Source: Halanaerobium salsuginis
Lineage (GTDB): Bacteria; Bacillota; Halanaerobiia; Halanaerobiales; Halanaerobiaceae
Length of the DNA stretch: 48,769 bases
Direction: 5' to 3'
Assembly (NCBI RefSeq): GCF_900114545.1
Contig: NZ_FOTI01000022.1
Span: 1-48,769 of the forward strand
Shown: positions 1 to 7,237 of the stretch, one piece after another
Layout of the letters: every line of letters starts with the position of its first letter
How positions within the stretch are numbered: position 1 is the first letter of the stretch
Translations under genes and position numbers: made by a program
Notes under the pieces: generated by a model
Told to the model about the DNA's origin: nothing
Databases searched by the model: none
What the model saw: only the letters and a program-made list of their open reading frames with translations

Positions 1-204
1 TGTTTTTTTATCTCGAAGAGAAGTATCCTGAATCATTTGAGTTTTTCTATCATGAATCTTTTCTGCTTTTTTGCCGCAGACAGGACATTTAACATGATCT
101 ATTTTATAGTCAGCTACAAAAACTAAATATTCCTCCGTTTTAATTAAATCTGTTGCAACTAGGTCTGGTAAATCCATTAAATCTGTGATAAGATTATTAT
201 GCAT
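1..204 (-). CDS. ISL3-family transposase, N-terminal fragment cut by window edge
   Basis: The first 68 codons are visible, starting from an ATG at 204 with an upstream AAGGAG (AATAAAGGAGTCAAGCAAATG). The protein begins MHNNLITDLMDLPDL and carries a C-P-x-C-G zinc-finger half (residues 40-44, CPVCG) followed by a basic stretch KKAEKIHDRK. This is the layout of the zinc-finger N-terminus of ISL3-type DDE transposases, whose job is to bind the element ends. The catalytic part lies outside the window, so intactness cannot be judged. An imperfect inverted repeat around and upstream of the start supports an element end near 271. The family call rests on motif pattern only. Confidence 0.7.
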   Translation of the reverse strand, partial: MHNNLITDLMDLPDLVATDLIKTEEYLVFVADYKIDHVKCPVCGKKAEKIHDRKTQMIQDTSLRDKKT

Positions 205-271
205 TTGCTTGACTCCTTTATTGAATTTTTGGTGTTGTAACTATTTAATTCAACGGAGCCAGGCAAATGCC
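201..271. repeat. Imperfect inverted repeat, possible ISL3 element end
   Basis: GCATTTGC-(TTGACTCC)-TTGAA at 201-225 faces TTCAACGGAGCCAGGCAAATGC at 249-270; read inward from 271 on the minus strand the outer arm starts GGCATTTGCCTGG. ISL3 elements have GG-starting terminal repeats close upstream of the transposase start, so 271 could be the outer edge of the element. The inner arm overlaps the start codon and could instead form a translation-dampening hairpin. No second end is available to confirm either. The remaining intergenic DNA to 364 is AT-rich without recognisable features. Confidence 0.45.
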
Positions 272-364
272 TTTTTTATTTAGATATTTTTAGATTTACA
301 GTTTTTTCTTCACAACATTAATTATACAACCTAAATTTTAAATAAATCTTAAAAATTTATAATA

Positions 365-398
365 TCAGCCAGGAAGAGTTTAAAATCTCCCTGGCTGA
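365..398 (-). terminator. Terminator of the first sugar ABC operon
   Basis: TCAGCCAGGAAGA pairs with TCTCCCTGGCTGA (13 bp with one mismatch) just after the binding-protein stop codon. On the minus strand it is followed by an AT-rich but imperfect U tract. Position and stem strength support intrinsic termination of the 5058-408 operon. Confidence 0.7.
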
Positions 399-407
399 AT
401 AAATTAA

Positions 408-1400
408 TTAATCTCCATAATAAAAATCAACATTATCTTTTGTAACCAGGTTAACACCGGTATCTACATAATTTGGAAGAGGATTTATTCCTGCTTCTTT
501 CCAGTCACCATCACCAATTGGGTTTAATAAACCTTCATTGAGATGGAACAGGAACATCTGACCCCAGTAGCCCATATTCCAGGTTCCCTGTGCCAGTGTA
601 GCATCAATAATTCCGTCTTTAACATAATCTAAAGTTCCTTTGTCAGTATCAAAACTAACTATATCAATTGAATCAACCATATCAGCTTCTTTGACAGCAG
701 TAGCTGCACCTACACCGGTAGAAGCTTCGGTTGTAAATACACCAACTAGATCTGGATTAGCCTGAATCATAGATCCCATAGCTCTGGCAGAAGCAGCTTG
801 ATCTGATTGACCATCCTGGATAGAAACAACTTCCATATCTGGATAATTATTAGCAATTGTCTCTTCAAATCCTTGAGCTCTTTCTTCGTGATTTAGCTGA
901 CCTGGAATAGTTATTAAACCTAAGTCACCTTTTTCATCATTAAGTTCAGCAAGATAATTAGCTGCTGTTACTCCAGCTTCATAGTTAGAAGTAGCTAAAA
1001 AAGAATATCTGTCAGAATCAGGTGCATCAGCATCGAAAGTAACAACGGGAATTCCAGCTTCCATAGCTCTGTTAATTGGACCAGCTAGTGCATCAGGATT
1101 AATGCAGGTTAATAAAATACCTGCTGGGTTTTGAGAAATAACCTGTTCTAATACTGTTACCTGTTGATTAATATCATAATCATTGGCTCCAGTATATCTG
1201 GTTGAAACTCCTAAGTTTTTAGCTGCATCTTCCATACCACGATAGGCAGGTTTCCAGTATTCAATTCCAGAAACAAAAGTTACCATTACATACTCATCAT
1301 CAGGATCACCTTTTAGTGGTGTATCATCTTGAGCAGCAACTGTACCAATAAAGCTAAGACTTAAGACAAGAACCATCATTAAAACTAATAATTTTTTCAA
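408..1400 (-). CDS. Sugar ABC transporter substrate-binding protein (RbsB-like)
   Basis: This is a periplasmic binding protein of the ribose/galactose type (Peripla_BP_4), the external sugar receptor for the permease and ATPase encoded just upstream. I chose the TTG at 1400: GGAGGGG lies 6 nt before it, while the ATG at 1415 overlaps that same Shine-Dalgarno. This gives 330 aa with a signal peptide (KKLLVLMMVLVLSLSFIG, then TVAAQDD) and no lipobox Cys. The family hallmark VSGIEYWKPAYRGMEDAAK follows, and VVTFDADAPDSDRY and VGVFTTEASTGVGAATA line the two lobes. It is the last gene of the operon and is separated from the permease by a 20-nt perfect palindrome. The ligand is likely a simple sugar but cannot be fixed from sequence; a pentose is inferred from the neighbourhood. 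Confidence 0.88.
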   Translation of the reverse strand: MKKLLVLMMVLVLSLSFIGTVAAQDDTPLKGDPDDEYVMVTFVSGIEYWKPAYRGMEDAAKNLGVSTRYTGANDYDINQQVTVLEQVISQNPAGILLTCINPDALAGPINRAMEAGIPVVTFDADAPDSDRYSFLATSNYEAGVTAANYLAELNDEKGDLGLITIPGQLNHEERAQGFEETIANNYPDMEVVSIQDGQSDQAASARAMGSMIQANPDLVGVFTTEASTGVGAATAVKEADMVDSIDIVSFDTDKGTLDYVKDGIIDATLAQGTWNMGYWGQMFLFHLNEGLLNPIGDGDWKEAGINPLPNYVDTGVNLVTKDNVDFYYGD

Positions 1401-1436
1401 GCTAAACCCCTCCATTTTTAATTTTTATTTAATCTG

Positions 1437-1456
1437 TAATCCTGATATCAGGATTA
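1437..1456. repeat. 20-bp perfect palindrome between permease and binding-protein genes
   Basis: TAATCCTGATATCAGGATTA is its own reverse complement and sits in the 78-nt gap between the permease stop and the TTG start of the binding protein. In RNA it can form a short hairpin. It has no U tract, so it is more likely an mRNA processing or stability element, or a protein-binding site, than a terminator. Confidence 0.55.
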
Positions 1457-1478
1457 ACAGCTAAATAAACAAATTTAA

Positions 1479-2447
1479 TTATTTTGCACCATGAACCTTC
1501 ATATCAATAATTACTGCCGTTAGTAAAACTAAACCAATAACTAATTGCTGCCAGTAAACTGATACTCCTAATAGAACAAGCGCATTATTTACCAAAGCTA
1601 CCAGGATAATTCCTAAAAATGCTCCCAAAACAGTTCCTTCTCCACCAGTTAAACTAGCACCACCAATTACTGCTCCAGCAATGGCTCTTAATTCAGCTCC
1701 TGTTCCAGCTGTTGGAGTTGCAACTCCAAAACGAGCTAAATTAAGAATACCAGCAAAACCAGCTAAAGCTGAGCAGAGAATATAAACTAAAATTTTGGTT
1801 CGATTAACATTAATTCCGGAGAACTTGGCTGCTTCTTCATTTGAACCAACATAATAAATTTTACGGAAAATTTTTGAATTTCTCATTAAAAAGTCCATAA
1901 CTATGACTAAAATTATCAAGATCAAACCAGGATTTGGAATGCCAAAAGTTTTGCCGCCACCTATAAAATCAAATAAATCAGAAATTTCCCCTATACTTAC
2001 AGGTGATCCTTTTGTAACAATATAGGCTAGACCTCTTGCAATTGACATCATACTTAAAGTAGTAATAAAAGGACTTAATTTAATTTTAGTTACAAATTGT
2101 GAAATACTAAACCCAATAAAAATAGATAAAACCATTGAAACCAAAACAGAAATCCAGATATTAACTCCAAGTGTAACCATTGTCATACCAGCTAGCACAT
2201 TACTAAATGCCATTACTGAGCCGACTGATAAATCAATTCCACCAACAACTAAAACTAAAGTCATACCAACTGCCATAATTCCATCCATTGATAAACCAAT
2301 TAGAGTTGTATTAATATTGTATCTGCTTAAAAATCCTGGTGCAAAAACACTTAAAAGCAGTGCAAAAGCAATTATTACTAAAGCAAGTGAAGCTTCTCGA
2401 AAGCCAAATAACTTTTTAAGAAAACTAGAGTTTTGTGCATTTTCCAT
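1479..2447 (-). CDS. Sugar ABC transporter permease (RbsC-like)
   Basis: A 322-aa, very hydrophobic inner-membrane protein of the BPD_transp_2 family, forming the channel for the sugar delivered by the binding protein at 408-1400. The signature of this family is present: MTLVLVVGGIDLSVGSVMA (about residues 62-80) and AIAGAVIGGASLTGGEGTVLGA (about 255-276). About eight to ten membrane segments are evident. The ATG at 2447 is preceded by GGAGGG. It follows the ATPase gene by 21 nt, so it is co-transcribed with it. Confident as to family; substrate unassigned. Confidence 0.9.
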   Translation of the reverse strand: MENAQNSSFLKKLFGFREASLALVIIAFALLLSVFAPGFLSRYNINTTLIGLSMDGIMAVGMTLVLVVGGIDLSVGSVMAFSNVLAGMTMVTLGVNIWISVLVSMVLSIFIGFSISQFVTKIKLSPFITTLSMMSIARGLAYIVTKGSPVSIGEISDLFDFIGGGKTFGIPNPGLILIILVIVMDFLMRNSKIFRKIYYVGSNEEAAKFSGINVNRTKILVYILCSALAGFAGILNLARFGVATPTAGTGAELRAIAGAVIGGASLTGGEGTVLGAFLGIILVALVNNALVLLGVSVYWQQLVIGLVLLTAVIIDMKVHGAK

Positions 2448-2468
2448 TCCGATTTATCCCTCCAATAA

Positions 2469-3971
2469 TTAGTTATTAAAATCATCTTTTCTACCAGAAG
2501 CATACATCATAACTTCTTCTTCGGTTGCTGTCTTAGCATCTAACTCACCAACAAGTCTTCCCTGATGCATAATTAAAATTCTGTCACTCAAGCCTAAAAT
2601 TTCTGGTAATTCAGAAGAAATAAACATTACTGCATGACCATTGTTAGAAAGTTCCCGAAGAGTAGCATGTATTTCAAATTTAGCGCCAACATCAATTCCT
2701 CGAGTTGGCTCATCTAAAATCAAAACTCTGGGATCAACAGCAAGCCATTTTGCCAATAATACTTTTTGTTGATTACCACCACTTAAACTTTTAACAGGCT
2801 GCTCTAAATCAGCATATTTAGTATTCATGATTTTTACAAATTTTTCTCCGACCGCAGCTACCTTTTTCTTATCTACCATACCATTTCTTGTCACCTGTTC
2901 TAAATCAGCTGCCACTACATTAGCATTTAGATCCATTTCTAGAAAAAGTCCCTGAGCTTTACGGTCTTCTGTGATATAAATCAAACCTTGATCAATGTTT
3001 TCTCTGGTATTATTAGCTGTAACATCCTTATCAAATAATTTAATCGTACCACTATCAGGCTGATTTATGCCAAAAACTGTCTGCATTGTTTCAGAACGAC
3101 CAGCACCAATTAAACCAAATACACCAACAATTTCTTTTTCATTAATTTGAAAACTAATATTTTCAAATTCATCTTCTCGACTTATATTAGCGACCGATAA
3201 AACACTTTTTCCAATTTCAGTTCCTTTATCCGGATAAGATTGGTCCAATTCTCGACCAACCATCATGCGAACAATATCATCTGGCTCAATTTCAGCAACC
3301 TGACCAGAACCAACATAAACACCATCTCGCAAAACTGTATAGCTATCACAAATATGAAAAATTTCTTTTAAGCGATGACTAATAAAAAAGATGGCTATAC
3401 CTTCTTTTTTCAATCTAAGTAGATTTTCAAATAATATTTTAGACTCTGATTCTGTTAAAGAAGAAGTTGGTTCATCTAAAATTAAAACACGAGCATTAAT
3501 AGAAAGAGCTTTAGCAATCTCTACCATTTGCTGTTCAGAAATACTCAATCTGCCAACTGGCTGCTTAACATCTATCTTTAAGTTGAGCCGTGCTAAAACT
3601 TTTTCCGCTTCCAGACGCATTTCCTTAAAGTTAACTAGACCACGTTTCTTTTCAGGAACTCTCCCCATAAAAATATTTTCAGCAACGCTAACTTCTGGAC
3701 ACAGGCTCAATTCCTGATGAACAATACTAATTCCTCGCGCCTGCGCTTGACTAGGATTTAAATCAACTAATTTTTCTCCATCAAAAAGAATATCACCTTC
3801 ATCTGGCTGTAAAATACCAGTCATAATATTCATTAAAGTTGATTTACCTGCCCCATTTTCTCCACAAACAGCCTGAATTTCACCAGAACTAATTTGAATA
3901 TTAACATCTTTTAAGGCCTGGGTGCCATAAAAGGATTTACTAATACCTTTCATTTCTAAAAGTGCACTCAT
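2469..3971 (-). CDS. Sugar ABC transporter ATP-binding protein, tandem NBDs (RbsA-like)
   Basis: A 500-aa double-ATPase of the RbsA/MglA/XylG type that powers the permease at 1479-2447. The first domain has a canonical Walker A (GENGAGKST, about 38-46), signature SISEQQMVEIAKAL and Walker B VLILDEPTS. The second has the degenerate Walker A GLIGAGRSE usual for this family, then the signature LSGGNQQKV and Walker B VLILDEPTRGID. Its ribosome binding site AAAGGAGG lies inside the end of the upstream regulator gene (AAA AGG AGG TAG), leaving a 10-nt gap, so regulator and transporter form one transcript. Confidence 0.92.
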   Translation of the reverse strand: MSALLEMKGISKSFYGTQALKDVNIQISSGEIQAVCGENGAGKSTLMNIMTGILQPDEGDILFDGEKLVDLNPSQAQARGISIVHQELSLCPEVSVAENIFMGRVPEKKRGLVNFKEMRLEAEKVLARLNLKIDVKQPVGRLSISEQQMVEIAKALSINARVLILDEPTSSLTESESKILFENLLRLKKEGIAIFFISHRLKEIFHICDSYTVLRDGVYVGSGQVAEIEPDDIVRMMVGRELDQSYPDKGTEIGKSVLSVANISREDEFENISFQINEKEIVGVFGLIGAGRSETMQTVFGINQPDSGTIKLFDKDVTANNTRENIDQGLIYITEDRKAQGLFLEMDLNANVVAADLEQVTRNGMVDKKKVAAVGEKFVKIMNTKYADLEQPVKSLSGGNQQKVLLAKWLAVDPRVLILDEPTRGIDVGAKFEIHATLRELSNNGHAVMFISSELPEILGLSDRILIMHQGRLVGELDAKTATEEEVMMYASGRKDDFNN

Positions 3972-3981
3972 TTAAATTTAA

Positions 3982-5058
3982 CTACCTCCTTTTTAGCTCT
4001 TTACATGAATCTCTAACTATTAATTCAGGATTATATAAAAATCTGGGTTTTTCAACCCCGATTTCCAACATATTAAATAGCAGACGAGCTGCATGTCTGC
4101 CTAATTCAGCTTTTGGATGTCTAACTGTAGTTAGACGAACATTATTAGAAGCAGCCAGAAATGAATCATCAAATCCAATCACAGATAAATCATCTGGTAT
4201 TTTAAGCTTTTTATCTAAAATTGCCTGAATTACTGAAATAGCAACTTCATCATTATAACACAATACTGCTGTTGGACGATCGGCTTTATTCAATAATTTA
4301 TTTGTATAATGATAAGGATAAGAAGCTATCTGACTGGTGATATAACTGCCAATTTCTACTGAATCAAGGTCAACCTGATAGTCTTTTAAAGCAGCAAGAA
4401 ATCCTTTTTTTCTAATATCACCCTGAAGATCATCTTGTTTAAAAATTCCAGCAATATTTCTATGACCCAGCTGTAGCAAATACTGAGCTGCTTTATAAGC
4501 TCCTCGATAATCATTAACTATTGCATAAGAGGGATCAAGACTTTTATAATAGGCATTTAACATGACATAGGGAATCTTTTTATTATTTAACTCCTGATAT
4601 AAATCCATATTTAATTTATTAACCGCACTTTTAGTTGGTTCAATAATTAATCCATCTACCTGATCATTAATTATTTTTTTTAAATGCTTGCGTTCTTTAT
4701 CAGGATCATTATCAGTATTAGCAAGTGTTAATGTGTAATGTTTAGAACTAACAACTTCTTCAATCCCTGAAATAATCTGAGGAAAAATGTAGTTAGAAAG
4801 ATAAGTTGTAATTACTGCAATCTTCTTTTCTCGCTTAACTTTTTTAGGATCTTTATAAAAAGTACCTTTACCACGCTGACGATAAACTACTCCATTTTTT
4901 TCTAATTGGTCAAGAGCTCTTCTGATAGTATCTCTACTAAAACTAAAATGTTCAGCTACTTGTGATTCAGAAGGTAATATTTCTCCATCTGTTAAATTAT
5001 TATCATTAATATACTCTTTATAAAAATCCATTACTTTTTCATATTTTGCTTTTTTCAT
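3982..5058 (-). CDS. GntR/LacI-type (AraR-like) transcriptional regulator of the sugar ABC operons
   Basis: A repressor with an N-terminal GntR winged helix (about residues 1-70: LPSESQVAEHFSFSRDTIRRALDQLEKNGVVYRQRGKGTF) joined to a LacI/periplasmic-binding-protein-type effector domain (KIAVITTYLSNYIFPQII to the C-terminus). This is the domain architecture of the arabinose repressor AraR. I chose the ATG at 5058 (AGGGG 13 nt upstream, MKKAKYEK); the further ATG at 5097 lacks a ribosome binding site. It is the first gene of the operon and sits behind a sigma-A promoter with a GTATGTACAA site that is one mismatch from the AraR half-operator pattern GTACGTACAA. Autoregulation and control of the next operon are inferred. 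The effector is unknown. Confidence 0.87.
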   Translation of the reverse strand: MKKAKYEKVMDFYKEYINDNNLTDGEILPSESQVAEHFSFSRDTIRRALDQLEKNGVVYRQRGKGTFYKDPKKVKREKKIAVITTYLSNYIFPQIISGIEEVVSSKHYTLTLANTDNDPDKERKHLKKIINDQVDGLIIEPTKSAVNKLNMDLYQELNNKKIPYVMLNAYYKSLDPSYAIVNDYRGAYKAAQYLLQLGHRNIAGIFKQDDLQGDIRKKGFLAALKDYQVDLDSVEIGSYITSQIASYPYHYTNKLLNKADRPTAVLCYNDEVAISVIQAILDKKLKIPDDLSVIGFDDSFLAASNNVRLTTVRHPKAELGRHAARLLFNMLEIGVEKPRFLYNPELIVRDSCKELKRR

Positions 5059-5086
5059 TATACCACAACTTCCCCTACAATTATTT

Positions 5087-5101
5087 AAGTTGTACATACT
5101 T
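5087..5101 (-). promoter_or_regulatory. Candidate AraR-type operator
   Basis: On the minus strand AAGTATGTACAACTT lies 11 bp downstream of the -10 box of the regulator promoter. GTATGTACAA differs by one base from the half-pattern of known Firmicutes AraR operators (ATTTGTACGTACAAAT). The octamer GTATGTAC recurs at the same place, in opposite orientation, in the promoter of the neighbouring operon (8851-8858). Confidence 0.5.
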
Positions 5102-5112
5102 TTCTGATTTTT

Positions 5113-5141
5113 ATTATATAATAATTTTCTGAATAAATCAA
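5113..5141 (-). promoter_or_regulatory. Sigma-A promoter of the regulator-ABC operon
   Basis: The -35 TTGATT is at 5136-5141 and the -10 TATAAT at 5113-5118, with a 17-bp spacer on the minus strand, 55 bp upstream of the regulator start. Of 29 bases from -35 to -10, 27 match the promoter of the second sugar operon. Confidence 0.8.
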
Positions 5142-5154
5142 CAGTTTTAATAAA

Positions 5155-5192
5155 TTAACTTAAAGAGCAGTTTAAACTGCTCTTTAAGTTAA
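5155..5192 (-). terminator. Terminator of the second sugar ABC operon, 38-nt perfect palindrome
   Basis: The arms TTAACTTAAAGAGCAGTTT and AAACTGCTCTTTAAGTTAA are fully self-complementary. The element lies 21 nt after the stop of the binding-protein gene at 5213 and before the next promoter. The U tract on the minus strand (AATTTATT) is weak, so it may act mostly as a 3'-end stabilising stem. Confidence 0.7.
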
Positions 5193-5212
5193 CATTTTAT
5201 AACAAATTAAAC

Positions 5213-6148
5213 CTATTGAAATGGTAACTCATCGTAATTATATTCATCAACAATCATAGTTGGAGTTACATTAAATTGAGGAACTTCTTTGCCATCAAAA
5301 TGATCTTTAATTGCTCGCATAGTAATTCTGCCCATTTCAGTTGGAAAAACTGCTAAAGTACCAGTCAAACGACCTTTACCAACATCATCAATAGCATCTG
5401 GATTTCCATCAATTCCTAAAGTAAATACTTCTTTATTCATTGATCGAGCACCCTGAGCTGCCCCCTGGGCCATAGCATCACTCATGCCGAAAAATAAATC
5501 GATACCAGGTCTAGCCTGTAGTAAGTTTTCAGCAACATTGAGACCTTTTTCTCTCTCCCAATCTGCTGGTTGAGATGCTGCAATTTCTATTTCAGGAAAT
5601 TTTTCTAAAACTTCCATAAATCCACCTTTACGTTCAGTGTTATGATAACCAGGAACTCCTTCTAAAATTGCAATTTTACCATCTAACTCACCATATTTTT
5701 CATGTAATAATTCAACAGCTCTTAAACCCACTTTACGTCCCCCAGCTCTTTGATCATAGCCAACATAAGAAACTACATCTCCACTGGGAAGCTCAGTTAA
5801 AGAATTAAAAACAAAAACAGGAATTCCCGCTTCATTTGCTTTTTCAACAGCTGGAGCTACAGCCTTATTGTTAATAGCACATAATGCTATAGCATCAACT
5901 TCCCGTTGAATCATATCTTCTACCATACTAACTTGTTTTTGGAAATTAGTTTCTCGATCAGGAGCAAGTTTATAAAGCTTCCAACCATATTCTTCAGCCA
6001 TTTGAGTAGCACCTTCATTAGTAGCTTTATAAAAAGTACTGGTTAAAGCAGGTGAAATCATTGCAACTTCGATCTGATCCTGGGCAGTAACTATCAGGCT
6101 AAAAGTTGTTAAAATAACTAACAGCATAATTATAGTTTTCTTTAACAA
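5213..6148 (-). CDS. Sugar ABC transporter substrate-binding protein
   Basis: A 311-aa periplasmic binding protein of the Peripla_BP_4 family serving the permease and ATPase encoded upstream. The start is a TTG at 6148 with AGGAGG 7 nt before it. The signal peptide (KKTIIMLLVILTTFSLIVTAQ) is followed by the mature sequence DQIEVAMISPALTSTFYKAT. It has no lipobox cysteine, so the product is probably soluble in a periplasm. Typical motifs include GIPVFVFNSL and LGIDGNPDAI. It is clearly divergent from the binding protein at 408-1400, so the two systems probably recognise different sugars. The preceding intergenic gap holds an unused, perfect Shine-Dalgarno (6212-6222). Confidence 0.88.
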   Translation of the reverse strand: MLKKTIIMLLVILTTFSLIVTAQDQIEVAMISPALTSTFYKATNEGATQMAEEYGWKLYKLAPDRETNFQKQVSMVEDMIQREVDAIALCAINNKAVAPAVEKANEAGIPVFVFNSLTELPSGDVVSYVGYDQRAGGRKVGLRAVELLHEKYGELDGKIAILEGVPGYHNTERKGGFMEVLEKFPEIEIAASQPADWEREKGLNVAENLLQARPGIDLFFGMSDAMAQGAAQGARSMNKEVFTLGIDGNPDAIDDVGKGRLTGTLAVFPTEMGRITMRAIKDHFDGKEVPQFNVTPTMIVDEYNYDELPFQ

Positions 6149-6211
6149 TTTAATTCCTCCTTTTAATTTGGCTAAATAATTAAATTACCTTTACTTAATT
6201 ATCTTTATTTT

Positions 6212-6222
6212 ATCACCTCCTT
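6212..6222 (-). promoter_or_regulatory. Orphan full-length Shine-Dalgarno, no start codon follows
   Basis: On the minus strand AAGGAGGTGAT is complementary over 11 nt to the usual 16S rRNA 3' end, yet the bases after it (AAAATAAAGATAATTAAG) contain no ATG, GTG or TTG at a usable distance. It lies 8 nt past the permease stop and 64 nt before the binding-protein start, which has its own AGGAGG. This resembles the STAB-SD element known from Bacillus cry3A, where a non-initiating 30S site protects downstream mRNA from 5' exonuclease. Confidence 0.5.
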
Positions 6223-6230
6223 CATCTAAA

Positions 6231-7232
6231 TTAATTAGACTTAAGATTGGCAAAAAATGAACTTAAGGTACCTTCTTGATCTTCTGAGCTCTGCTTTCTA
6301 ACTACATCAACTGTTACAGCCAGTAAAATTATTAGTCCAAGAATAACTCGCTGCCAGTGTGAAGAAACTAAAAGAAGATTGAGACCATTTCTGACAACTC
6401 CCATAATTAAAGCTCCAATTAGTGAACCAACAATTCTACCACGACCTCCACTTAAACTTGTTCCTCCAATAACTACAGCAGCAATAACATCTAATTCAAA
6501 ACCATCACCTGCAACTGAAGTGGCTGCATCAAGTCTACCAGCAAGAATTAGTCCAGCCAGCGCAGCAAAAAAACCTGTCAAAGCATACACTATTGTTTTA
6601 TAATATTTAGTATTTATACCAGATAAAATAGCAGCTTCTTCATTGCCCCCTAATGCATAAGCATAACGACCAATTTTAGTTTTATTTAAAAGGAAATAAC
6701 AAATTAAATAAGTAATTACCATTAAGATAGCTGGAAATGGTACAGGACCAATCATTCCAGCTCCTAAGTATTTAAAACTTTCCGGTAAACCATAGATAGG
6801 AGCACCATCAGTATAAACAAAAGCAAATCCCCTTGCGACTCCCATCATACCAAGAGTTGAAATAAAAGGTGGTAATGGAATTCTGGTAATCAAAACTCCA
6901 TTTATTATTCCTAACACTCCGCCAGCTAATAGGCCAAAAATAACTGCCAACCAGACATTCCAGCCATGACTAACCATCATCCCGGCGGTTAGGCAGCTAG
7001 ATAAACTGAGAACTGATCCTACAGATAGATCAATTCCACCTGTAATAATAACAAATGTCATTCCAGCAGCTGCTATCGCTATTAAAGAAGACTGTCTTAA
7101 AATATTCATTAAATTAGTTAAGGTTAAAAAATGAGGTGAAGCAACTGTCATGATAATACCTAATAAAATTAAACCTGTTAAAGCGCCTAACTCTTTTCCC
7201 AGCGAATTTTTTAATTTATTAATTATTGCCAC
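6231..7232 (-). CDS. Sugar ABC transporter permease (RbsC-like)
   Basis: An inner-membrane permease of the BPD_transp_2 family, about 333 aa, with the family signatures MTFVIITGGIDLSVGSVLS and VIAAVVIGGTSLSGGRGRI. I chose the GTG at 7232 because AAGGAG lies 8 nt ahead of it. A GTG at 7241 is in frame but overlaps the Shine-Dalgarno and shares bases with the stop codon of the preceding ATPase gene. The protein then starts VAIINKLKNSLGKEL. Translation is probably coupled to the ATPase, whose TGA (7238-7240) is 5 nt upstream. Confidence 0.9.
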   Translation of the reverse strand: MAIINKLKNSLGKELGALTGLILLGIIMTVASPHFLTLTNLMNILRQSSLIAIAAAGMTFVIITGGIDLSVGSVLSLSSCLTAGMMVSHGWNVWLAVIFGLLAGGVLGIINGVLITRIPLPPFISTLGMMGVARGFAFVYTDGAPIYGLPESFKYLGAGMIGPVPFPAILMVITYLICYFLLNKTKIGRYAYALGGNEEAAILSGINTKYYKTIVYALTGFFAALAGLILAGRLDAATSVAGDGFELDVIAAVVIGGTSLSGGRGRIVGSLIGALIMGVVRNGLNLLLVSSHWQRVILGLIILLAVTVDVVRKQSSEDQEGTLSSFFANLKSN

Positions 7233-7237
7233 TCTAC

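Noticed and set aside
456-467. ACCGGTATCTAC, identical to 12 bases of the operator at 22450-22465
   Set aside because: It is inside the coding sequence of a binding protein (codons for VDTGVN), lacks the second arm and is far from any promoter; taken as chance.
3391-3717. Plus-strand open frame of about 108 codons within the first ATPase gene
   Set aside because: It is antisense to a highly conserved ATPase domain, with no ribosome binding site or recognisable product; a shadow frame. The same holds for the other antisense frames in this window.
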